64,000 bases of DNA, taken from assembly GCF_000406165.1 (NCBI RefSeq), contig NZ_CM001977.1, forward strand, positions 3,507,660 through 3,571,659, in the 5' to 3' direction. The first letter of the stretch is position 1, and each line of letters starts with the position of its first letter. Both the position numbers and the translations under genes were made by a program. Positions 54,818 through 61,773 of the stretch are shown here, piece after piece. The notes below the pieces were generated by a model. That model did no database searches. It saw only the letters and a program-made list of their open reading frames with translations, and was not told where the DNA came from. The DNA is from Dickeya zeae NCPPB 2538. GTDB lineage: Bacteria > Pseudomonadota > Gammaproteobacteria > Enterobacterales > Enterobacteriaceae.

Positions 54818-54877
54818 CTACAAAAAAAGGAATAATTTTACTTAGGGATGCTTTTTCATTTGAAGCGCCCTTTTTTT
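54818..54877 (+). ncRNA. Candidate small RNA of about 60 nt
   Basis: An intrinsic terminator at 54844-54877 (AGGG...GCTT with AAGC...CCCT, loop TTTCATTTG, then seven T) has no gene before it: the previous gene, garD, has its own terminator 335 bases upstream. A promoter-like pair at 54783-54812 would give a transcript of about 60 nt ending in a U7 tail, a form typical of Hfq-bound small RNAs. No match to a known RNA is recognised. Alternatively it is an attenuated leader of aer. Confidence 0.45.
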
Positions 54878-55025
54878 CGTACCTTCTAACCATGATCAAA
54901 ACAAAAAATGATGATCTAACACACCGTTAATGATCTCGCTTAGCGGGTGCCCTTGCCACAGCCAGACTACAAGCGGACTGCGCGGAAAGGCCCGAAAGGC
55001 AGGTTTTCAACCGGTGTGATTAATC

Positions 55026-55056
55026 AGGCCACACTCACACGTTGGCCCTTTTATTC
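55026..55056 (+). terminator. Terminator-like hairpin in the aer leader
   Basis: GGCCA (55027-55031) and TGGCC (55043-55047) enclose an 11-base loop and are followed by CTTTTATT. It lies 39 bases before the aer ATG. The preceding stretch (54930-55025) is rich in short complementary blocks (GGCCCGAAAGGC, GGTTTTCAACC), so it may be a structured leader. No known riboswitch class is recognised. Confidence 0.45.
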
Positions 55057-55094
55057 TCACGACATATTACTGACACACAGCATCGGGGTTTCCA

Positions 55095-56630
55095 ATGAGG
55101 GTTAATACACCTATTACACAACAGGAACACCTGTTGGATGACGACACAACATTAATGTCGACCACGGATGTTAAAAGCCACATCACTTACGCCAATTCCG
55201 CATTTATACGTATAAGCGGATTTGATGAAGATGAACTTATGGGTGCGCCGCACAATATTGTTCGTCATCCTGATATGCCCGTCGAAGCCTTTGCGGACAT
55301 GTGGTACACCCTGCAACAGGGGGACAGTTGGACCGGGCTGGTAAAAAACCGTCGTAAAAACGGCGATCACTACTGGGTGCGTGCCAATGTCACGCCGGTT
55401 TATCACAACAACCAACTGACGGGCTATATTTCGGTTCGCAATACCCCTAAAGCGGCAGAAATTCAGGCAGCGGAACCGTTGTATGAAGCAGTACAAAATA
55501 AGCAAGCCCGCCACCTTCGTTTTTATAAAGGACTGGTGGTCCGTACCGGGCTATTCTCCGTATTGTCATTATTCCAGCGCTTATCGATACGCTGGCGATT
55601 ACGGCTGGCGGTATTATTTGGCGGCTTGATGCCACTGGCCCTCACCCTGCTGGGCATTGGCACTGGCGCATCTATTGCCACGACACTGCTGATCATGGTG
55701 ATGCTGGACTCCTTTTTGCAACAACAAATCGCCCGCCCATTGCGTTTGATCCTCCGTCAGGCACAGCAGGTGGTGTCGGGCCGCCGGGCGGACAGCATCC
55801 ATCTCAACCGGGTGGATGAGATCGGGCTATTGCTGCGGGTCGTCAACCAGTTTGGGCTGAACCTGCATTCGCTGGTCAACGATGTCAGCACACAGGTTTC
55901 CGGCATCAACAGCATCAGCCAGCAACTGGCCGACAGCAACAGCAACCTGAGTGTACGCACCGAAGAAACCGCTGCGAATCTGCAACAGACCGCGGCCGCT
56001 ATCGAACAAATTACCGTGGCAGTACAGCAAAGCGCAGATACCGCCACACAAGCAACGCAGATGGCGCAAAACGCCAGTCACTCAGCTCGCAAAGGCGGCG
56101 ACATCATGGCTGAAACTGTCAGCATGATGGAATCGATTTCAAACGCCAGCCGCAAGATAGTCGATATTATCGGCGTCATCGACAGCATCGCCTTTCAGAC
56201 CAATATTCTGGCGCTGAACGCGGCAGTAGAAGCGGCACGGGCGGGTGTAGAAGGGCGCGGTTTTGCTGTTGTAGCCGCGGAAGTGCGCAATCTGGCACAA
56301 CATTCCGCCTCCGCTGCCCGTGAAATTAAGGCGTTGATCGACGCCAATATGGCGAGCGTTGAAACCGGCAGCGCCCTGGTGGATAACGCCGGTCAGCATA
56401 TTCACGATATCATTAACGACGTGCAGCAGGTGGCGGCGATGATTAGCGAAATCAGCAATGCCACCCGGGAGCAAACCGAGGCTCTGTCGCTTATCAACGG
56501 TTCTATCGCCCAGATTGAACAGATGACCGTAGGCAATACCGGTATGGTCGATCAATCCGCTGAATTCTCCGCTAACCTCAGCCAACAGGCGCTGCGATTA
56601 ACCGATGCCATTAACGTCTACGGGAAATGA
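55095..56630 (+). CDS. aer: Aer-type PAS energy/aerotaxis receptor
   Basis: Methyl-accepting-type chemoreceptor with a cytoplasmic N-terminal PAS domain (residues about 10-120) that in Aer binds FAD and senses redox state. DDDTTLMSTTDVKSHITYAN, VRHPDMPVEAFADMW and KNRRKNGDHYWVRANVTPVY are close to E. coli Aer. A hydrophobic membrane anchor (about 172-207) is followed by HAMP and a signalling coiled coil whose tip is DSIAFQTNILALNAAVEAA (about 358-376) with GRGFAVVAAEVRNLAQ. No C-terminal NWETF methyltransferase-docking pentapeptide. 511 aa. Lies beside two sigma-28-type genes; FliA control is plausible, though the best upstream match (ACCGTTAA at 54923) is weak. Confidence 0.9.
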   Translation: MRVNTPITQQEHLLDDDTTLMSTTDVKSHITYANSAFIRISGFDEDELMGAPHNIVRHPDMPVEAFADMWYTLQQGDSWTGLVKNRRKNGDHYWVRANVTPVYHNNQLTGYISVRNTPKAAEIQAAEPLYEAVQNKQARHLRFYKGLVVRTGLFSVLSLFQRLSIRWRLRLAVLFGGLMPLALTLLGIGTGASIATTLLIMVMLDSFLQQQIARPLRLILRQAQQVVSGRRADSIHLNRVDEIGLLLRVVNQFGLNLHSLVNDVSTQVSGINSISQQLADSNSNLSVRTEETAANLQQTAAAIEQITVAVQQSADTATQATQMAQNASHSARKGGDIMAETVSMMESISNASRKIVDIIGVIDSIAFQTNILALNAAVEAARAGVEGRGFAVVAAEVRNLAQHSASAAREIKALIDANMASVETGSALVDNAGQHIHDIINDVQQVAAMISEISNATREQTEALSLINGSIAQIEQMTVGNTGMVDQSAEFSANLSQQALRLTDAINVYGK

Positions 56631-56729
56631 TGTCAGGCATAAAGATACAATTCTTTACCTCTCATCACGCTCAAAGAGTAGCCAGGTGTCACGTTTTGGT
56701 TAATAATCACTCATAAGATCGCGCCAGGT

Positions 56730-56737
56730 GCCGATAA
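56730..56737 (+). promoter_or_regulatory. Sigma-28 (FliA) -10 box of first FlxA-like gene
   Basis: Exact GCCGATAA, the consensus FliA -10 octamer, 51 bases before the ATG. The -35 region at the proper distance matches TAAAGTTT poorly. The leader then contains a hairpin (TAGCAGGG with CCCTGCTA, 56744-56765) and AGGAGG close to the start. Confidence 0.65.
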
Positions 56738-56788
56738 TAGAGATAGCAGGGACAGTCCCCTGCTAAGACGACCTAATCAGGAGGATGT

Positions 56789-57121
56789 ATGCTGAGTCCA
56801 ATTACCAGCTCTGCGTTTGCAGTGATGCCGGTGCCAGCATCCACCAGCGTCGAAACCAATACGGAACAGAAGGTTTCCGATCGTAATTTGCAAAACCTGA
56901 AAGCCGCTGAGACATCAGGCGAAAGTACCAAAAAGCAGCAGGAAACCACGATTAACGGGCAACAGCAGTCGATGCAAGCTCAGATCGTTGTGATGCAAGG
57001 GCAAATTGCACAGATGCAAAATCAGCAGGTTCCACCGCCGCAGGAAAGCAAGCCGATGGTGCGGCCGGTTGAGGGTGTTAACCGCCCTTCTGCCGAACAC
57101 GCGATCGACATCTATATCTGA
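56789..57121 (+). CDS. FlxA-like small coiled-coil protein 1
   Basis: Small glutamine-rich protein of 110 aa; function unknown. Residues about 45-80 (KKQQETTINGQQQSMQAQIVV and MQGQIAQMQNQ) form a short coiled coil as in the FlxA-like family, whose E. coli member is FliA-controlled. A proline-rich linker (QVPPPQESKPMVRPV) leads to the tail EGVNRPSAEHAIDIYI, shared with the next small gene. No signal peptide or membrane helix. A near-perfect AGGAGG precedes the ATG, and its own terminator follows. The tail (Asp then three hydrophobics) resembles type I secretion signals of Erwinia proteases; that is only a hypothesis. Confidence 0.8.
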   Translation: MLSPITSSAFAVMPVPASTSVETNTEQKVSDRNLQNLKAAETSGESTKKQQETTINGQQQSMQAQIVVMQGQIAQMQNQQVPPPQESKPMVRPVEGVNRPSAEHAIDIYI

Positions 57122-57150
57122 TTCGGTCTGTCAGACATATCGTTTAACTT

Positions 57151-57176
57151 AGCCCGCTGCCACCCAGCGGGCTTTT
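57151..57176 (+). terminator. Terminator after first FlxA-like gene
   Basis: Perfect 9-bp arms AGCCCGCTG and CAGCGGGCT around CCACC, followed by TTTT. It lies 30 bases past the stop. Confidence 0.88.
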
Positions 57177-57244
57177 GCGTTTTCAGGCCGGGGGATACAG
57201 CGGCAACACCGTGGTCAGCGCGGTTTTCACCAGATTCGATAGAA

Positions 57245-57298
57245 AGAAGTCGTTGATGTATGGCAATCATTGACGTACGAGCAATCGTTGACCTGTGG
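57245..57298. repeat. Degenerate 17/18-bp tandem array between the FlxA-like genes
   Basis: GCAATCATTGACGTACGA (57263-57280) and GCAATCGTTGACCTGTGG (57281-57298) match at 13 of 18 positions; a more decayed copy precedes them, in phase by its TTGATGTA core at 57253. Confidence 0.6.
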
Positions 57299-57404
57299 TA
57301 GCGCATTTCACTGAAGGTGCGCGATAACAACCGTTCTTATGCCGGTATATTTGTATATACTTCGTCAGGAAATCGAAAAACCTATAAGGCTATCGCGATA
57401 CAAT

Positions 57405-57412
57405 GCCGATAA
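57405..57412 (+). promoter_or_regulatory. Sigma-28 (FliA) -10 box of second FlxA-like gene
   Basis: Exact GCCGATAA, 36 bases before the ATG. TAAGGCTA at 57385-57392 is a partial -35 (five of eight matches to TAAAGTTT) with a 12-base spacer instead of 11. Confidence 0.7.
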
Positions 57413-57448
57413 CGGTATAGCCGTTATGGCTATTTTCAGGAGGAATTT

Positions 57449-57811
57449 ATGGCAAGTTCTATCGGCTCAGCAACATCAGCCGTTTCTGCATCATCAGGCA
57501 GCAGCAGTAGCGCCAGTGTTGATCAGCAGATTTCCCAGTTAAACAAGCAAATTCAATCGCTGACTAAGCAAGCGACCCAGCTGACTCAGCAGGCGACAGA
57601 AGCAAAAACGGATGAAGAGCGCCAGCAGCTTGAGCAACAGCAAAAGATGATTCAGGCGCAAATCCAACAACTTCAGGCACAAATCCAGCAATTGCAGCAG
57701 CAGAAATCGCAGCAGGCTCAGCAGTCAGCCGCCACTGCAATTCAGTCGGCGACGCCCAAAGAAGGCGTTAACATGCCGACAGATGAAAACAGCGTTAATA
57801 TTTACATCTGA
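57449..57811 (+). CDS. FlxA-like small coiled-coil protein 2
   Basis: Small protein of 120 aa; function unknown. A Ser/Ala-rich N-terminus (1-24) is followed by a long Gln-rich heptad coiled coil (about 25-90; DQQISQLNKQIQSLTKQATQ and then IQAQIQQLQAQIQQLQQQK), typical of the FlxA-like family (PF14282). The tail EGVNMPTDENSVNIYI matches the tail of the preceding small gene. AGGAGG sits close to the ATG. A sigma-28 -10 box upstream and a separate terminator make it an independent unit. Flagellar-regulon membership is inferred from promoter and family; a cell-surface or secreted role is speculative. Confidence 0.85.
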   Translation: MASSIGSATSAVSASSGSSSSASVDQQISQLNKQIQSLTKQATQLTQQATEAKTDEERQQLEQQQKMIQAQIQQLQAQIQQLQQQKSQQAQQSAATAIQSATPKEGVNMPTDENSVNIYI

Positions 57812-57847
57812 TTTTTTGCCGCTTGGATATTGTCTGGTATGAATAAA

Positions 57848-57882
57848 AGCATCATGTATCCTGATGATTCATGATGCTTTTT
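57848..57882 (+). terminator. Terminator after second FlxA-like gene
   Basis: AGCATCATG and CATGATGCT are perfect 9-bp arms around a 13-base loop, followed by TTTTT. It lies 37 bases past the stop. Confidence 0.85.
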
Positions 57883-57949
57883 ATTTGCTAAAAATGGTAT
57901 CAGCACCGGAAAATTGCCAGCGCCATCAATACCTGTAAGGTTACTGATA

Positions 57950-58171
57950 TCAGGGTGAGGGGCGGCGCAAAGGCTTAATCAGCCCCTGCAGTCCTTCTAT
58001 CTTGATGGCAAGGGTAATCTGCATCAGCTCACCCAGACGCCCCGCTGGGAATTCGCCCTTACGGGCGAACCATAAGAGGTATTCTTCCGGTAAATCGACC
58101 AGCATACGTCCTTTATATTTGCCAAACGGCATCGGTGTCGTGGCAATTGCCAGCAGATCCTCTTTTTCCAT
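57950..58171 (-). CDS. ypeB: DUF3820 family protein (YpeB-like)
   Basis: Small 73-aa protein of unknown function. The core TPMPFGKYKGRMLVDLPEEYLLWFARKGEFPAGRLGE (here residues about 12-48) is the DUF3820 signature, related to the quorum-sensing-regulator or putative nucleic-acid-binding small proteins found beside ligA. Starts 6 bases after the ligA stop, as its E. coli counterpart also neighbours ligA, so the pair behaves as a unit. Confidence 0.88.
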   Translation of the reverse strand: MEKEDLLAIATTPMPFGKYKGRMLVDLPEEYLLWFARKGEFPAGRLGELMQITLAIKIEGLQGLIKPLRRPSP

Positions 58172-58177
58172 ATGAAC

Positions 58178-60229
58178 TTACCCCAGCAGACGCATCATCT
58201 CCGCTTCATCGATGACGGCAATACCCAGCTCTTGTGCTTTGGCAAGTTTAGACCCCGCCGCCTCACCGGCAATAACCAGATCGGTTTTCTTCGACACACT
58301 GCCGCTGACTTTGGCGCCCAGCGCAGTAAGACGATCTTTGGCTTCATCACGAGACAACTGGCTTAACGAGCCGGTCAACACCACCGTTTTTCCAGCAAAC
58401 GGGCTCGTTGACGCCTCAACATCAACTCTCACCGGATCCGGCCAGTGAATACCGACCTCATCGCTGATCAGCGCCTGGATGACCTGCTGGTTATGCGCCT
58501 CATCAAGAAAGTGACGCACATGCGTTGCCACAACGATGCCAACATCCGGCACCTGCTGCAAGGACTCCAGATCGGCCGCCTGCAACGCCTCTAACGTACC
58601 AAAGTGCGATGCCAGATTCGCCGCCGTCGCCTCGCCCACATCGCGAATGCCTAACGCATACAGAAAACGGGCAAACGTGGTCGATTTCGCTTTATCCAGC
58701 GCACTCACCAGATTCTGTGCTGACTTCGGGCCCATGCGATCCAACCGGGTAAGGATGCCGATATCCAGCCGAAACAGATCTGCCGGTGTTTTGACATACT
58801 CTTTCTCGACCAGTTGGTCGATAATTTTATCGCCCATCCCTTCCACATCCAGCGCACGGCGAGAAACAAAGTGCTTCAGCGCTTCTTTGCGCTGTGCGGC
58901 ACAGAATAAACCACCAGTACAGCGGGTCACCGCTTCCCCCTCTACCCGCTCCAGTTCAGAACTACATACCGGGCAGCGGTCAGGAAAAACGATGGGCCGG
59001 GCATCCGACGGGCGTTCGGACAACACCACGCTCACTATCTGTGGAATGACGTCACCGGCACGGCGCACCGCCACCCGATCGCCAATCTGAATCCCCAGAC
59101 GTTCGATTTCATCAGCGTTATGCAGTGTGGCGTTACTCACGACTACCCCAGCCACCGCCACCGGCTCAAGCCGCGCCACCGGTGTTATCGCACCGGTTCG
59201 CCCGACCTGAAACTCCACATCGCGCAACCAGGTCAATTGTTCTTGCGCCGGAAACTTGAAGGCCACCGCCCAGCGTGGTGCCCGCGCCACAAAGCCCAGT
59301 CGCTCCTGCAAGGCCAGCTCATTGACTTTGATCACCACACCATCGATATCAAATCCCAGCGTTTCGCGCTCTTGCTCCACCTGGCGATAGAAATCCAACA
59401 CCGCCTCACTGCCGGTACACAGGCGAATGCGATCACTGACCGGCAGCCCCCAGTCACGGAACTGCATCAGCCGCTGCCAGTGAGTATCCGGAAGGGTGCC
59501 GCCCTCCACCAGCCCAACGCCATAACACAGGAAGGTCAACGGACGCGTAGCAGTAATACGAGGATCTAACTGACGCAACGACCCTGCTGCTGCATTGCGC
59601 GGGTTGGCGAACACTTTACCGCCAGTACGGCGCGCGTCTTCATTCAGGGCTTCAAACCCTTTGTGTTTCATGAACACTTCGCCGCGCACTTCCAACCGGG
59701 CCGGGATGTTGTCGCCATGCAAACGCAGCGGGATCGCACCAATGGTCCGGATATTCGCGGTGATATTTTCACCCGTTGAGCCATCGCCACGTGTCGCGGC
59801 GCGCACCAGCACGCCCTGCTCATACAACAGGCTGACGGCCAGCCCATCGAGTTTCAATTCACAGCAGAACGCCAGCTCAGTCTCATTTTTCAAGCGGTCG
59901 TTGATGCGTTTGCAAAACGCCAGAAAGCTGGCCTCGTCAAAGACGTTATCCAATGACAACATGGGCACGTCATGCGCGACGGTATCAAATGCATCCAACG
60001 GCGCGGCACCCACACGCTGAGTCGGCGAATCTGGCGTGACCAGCTCAGGGTGCGCCTGCTCCAGCGCTTTCAGCGTATTCATCAACGTGTCGTATTCTGC
60101 GTCGGGAATCTCCGGCGCATCTTCGACATGGTATTTGTATTCGTGATAGCGCAGTTGGGCGCGTAGCGCCTCAACCTGTGCGGCAACAGTCGCGATATCG
60201 TCGGCCGTCTTCGACTCTTTTTCCAGCAT
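58178..60229 (-). CDS. ligA: NAD-dependent DNA ligase
   Basis: Joins nicks in DNA using NAD. The adenylation-domain motif CCELKLDGLAVSLLYEQGVLV carries the catalytic Lys near residue 125; RLEVRGEVFM and GFDIDGVVIKVN are further nucleotidyltransferase motifs. An OB fold, a zinc finger (CPVCSSELERV and later two Cys), helix-hairpin-helix repeats and a C-terminal BRCT domain (about 605-683) follow. I chose ATG 60229 (683 aa; MLEKESKTADD); the frame is open to 60286, inside hldE. In E. coli ligA follows zipA; here it follows hldE by 11 bases, so it is relocated or a second copy. Confidence 0.95.
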   Translation of the reverse strand: MLEKESKTADDIATVAAQVEALRAQLRYHEYKYHVEDAPEIPDAEYDTLMNTLKALEQAHPELVTPDSPTQRVGAAPLDAFDTVAHDVPMLSLDNVFDEASFLAFCKRINDRLKNETELAFCCELKLDGLAVSLLYEQGVLVRAATRGDGSTGENITANIRTIGAIPLRLHGDNIPARLEVRGEVFMKHKGFEALNEDARRTGGKVFANPRNAAAGSLRQLDPRITATRPLTFLCYGVGLVEGGTLPDTHWQRLMQFRDWGLPVSDRIRLCTGSEAVLDFYRQVEQERETLGFDIDGVVIKVNELALQERLGFVARAPRWAVAFKFPAQEQLTWLRDVEFQVGRTGAITPVARLEPVAVAGVVVSNATLHNADEIERLGIQIGDRVAVRRAGDVIPQIVSVVLSERPSDARPIVFPDRCPVCSSELERVEGEAVTRCTGGLFCAAQRKEALKHFVSRRALDVEGMGDKIIDQLVEKEYVKTPADLFRLDIGILTRLDRMGPKSAQNLVSALDKAKSTTFARFLYALGIRDVGEATAANLASHFGTLEALQAADLESLQQVPDVGIVVATHVRHFLDEAHNQQVIQALISDEVGIHWPDPVRVDVEASTSPFAGKTVVLTGSLSQLSRDEAKDRLTALGAKVSGSVSKKTDLVIAGEAAGSKLAKAQELGIAVIDEAEMMRLLG

Positions 60230-60240
60230 AAGTGCGCCCG

Positions 60241-61668
60241 TTAGTCTCTGGCTTTGATGGTGTTGATGATATTGGTGGTCGAGCAACCATCCTCAAAGTT
60301 CAGCACCCGTACTTCACCGCCATTGGCCCAGACTTCTTTGCTCCCGGCAATATCTTCCGGTTTGTAATCGCCGCCCTTCACCAAAATATCCGGTAATACT
60401 TCGCTAATCAGACGCTGTGGGGTGTCTTCTTCAAACGGGACCACCCAGTCCACCGCCTCCAACGCCCCCAGCACGATCATCCGTTGCGTCAACGGGTTAA
60501 CCGGGCGAGTCGGCCCTTTCAGGCGTTTGGTGGAATCATCACTGTTTACCGCCACGATCAGGCGGTCGCCCAGGCGGCGCGCGTTAGCCAGGTAGGAAAC
60601 ATGCCCGGCGTGCAAAATATCGAAACATCCGTTGGTCATGACCACCGTTTCGCCACGCTGGCGCGCCAGCGCTACCGCGTCTTTCAACTGCGCTTCGGTC
60701 ATCACGCCAAAACCGGTATCGGCACGACCACGGATGGCATTTTCCAGTTCGATCGGCGTAACCGTAGAGGTACCGAGTTTACCCACGACAACACCCGCCG
60801 CCGCGTTAGCCAGGAAGCAGGCTTCCTCCAGCGGTTTACCCGCCGCCAACGCCGCTGCCAGTACGCCAATCACGGTATCGCCCGCACCGGTCACGTCATA
60901 CACTTCCTGCGCCTGCGTCGGCAGATGTAACGGCGCTTTACCCGGTTGCAGTAACGTCATGCCCTGCTCAGAGCGAGTTACCAGCAACGCGGACAGGTCC
61001 AGTTCCGCCAGCAGCTTCGCCCCACGATCCACCAGATCGTTTTCATCTTTACAGCGCCCGGCTACGGCTTCGAACTCCGACAGGTTCGGCGTCAGTAACG
61101 TCGCTCCGCGGTAACGATTAAAATCGGTCCCTTTCGGGTCGATCAACACCGGTACACCCGCGGCTCTGGCGGTTTGGATCATGGTTTGTACATGCACCAA
61201 CGCCCCTTTGGCATAGTCGGACAACACCAACGCGCCGATTTTTGGCAATGCCTGTTGGATACGGTCGATCATCGGTTGCGGATCGACACTGTCGAACCCC
61301 TCTTCAAAATCGAGGCGGATCAACTGCTGGTTACGCGACAGTACGCGCAGTTTGGTGATAGTCGGATGGGTGGGAACAGAAACGAAGTCACATTTGACGT
61401 TGACTTCGTTCAATTTGGCGCTCAGGGCGCGGGCGGCATCATCGATACCGGTCAACCCCACCAAACGCGACCCTGCGCCCAGCGCAGCGATATTCATCGC
61501 CACGTTAGCCGCACCGCCGGGACGTTCTTCGATGGTATCCACCTTAACCACCGGTACCGGCGCTTCCGGCGAAATACGGCTGGTTGGGCCGTACCAGTAG
61601 CGGTCCAGCATTACGTCACCCACGACCAGAACACCGGCGTGGCGAAAATCAGGTAGCGTTACTTTCAT
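60241..61668 (-). CDS. hldE: Bifunctional heptose kinase/adenylyltransferase
   Basis: Two steps of ADP-heptose synthesis for LPS: phosphorylation of heptose 7-phosphate at C1 and later transfer of AMP to heptose 1-phosphate. GmhB, at the far left of this window, works between them. The N-terminal ribokinase-type domain (about 1-315) has GDVMLDRYWYGPTSRISPEAP and DVTGAGDTVIGVLAAAL (catalytic Asp). The C-terminal nucleotidyltransferase domain (about 340-475) has TNGCFDILHAGHVSYL with the HxGH motif. 475 aa against 477 in E. coli. Follows glnE as in E. coli. Confidence 0.97.
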   Translation of the reverse strand: MKVTLPDFRHAGVLVVGDVMLDRYWYGPTSRISPEAPVPVVKVDTIEERPGGAANVAMNIAALGAGSRLVGLTGIDDAARALSAKLNEVNVKCDFVSVPTHPTITKLRVLSRNQQLIRLDFEEGFDSVDPQPMIDRIQQALPKIGALVLSDYAKGALVHVQTMIQTARAAGVPVLIDPKGTDFNRYRGATLLTPNLSEFEAVAGRCKDENDLVDRGAKLLAELDLSALLVTRSEQGMTLLQPGKAPLHLPTQAQEVYDVTGAGDTVIGVLAAALAAGKPLEEACFLANAAAGVVVGKLGTSTVTPIELENAIRGRADTGFGVMTEAQLKDAVALARQRGETVVMTNGCFDILHAGHVSYLANARRLGDRLIVAVNSDDSTKRLKGPTRPVNPLTQRMIVLGALEAVDWVVPFEEDTPQRLISEVLPDILVKGGDYKPEDIAGSKEVWANGGEVRVLNFEDGCSTTNIINTIKARD

Positions 61669-61773
61669 TCCCTGGCTCCAAAAACAGGTTCATTTTAACG
61701 CGCGCTATACTACCACAGTCAGCTATCACACTCACCGGGTAGCCACCGCCCTGACGGGCGTTTTGCACGCGCC

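Noticed and set aside
54904..54930. Sigma-28 promoter for aer
   Set aside because: ACCGTTAA matches six of eight positions and the -35 only four of eight; not enough to annotate, unlike the exact boxes before the two FlxA-like genes.
54930..55056. Known riboswitch (c-di-GMP, cobalamin, TPP) in the aer leader
   Set aside because: The conserved core sequences of these classes are not present; kept only as an unassigned structured leader.
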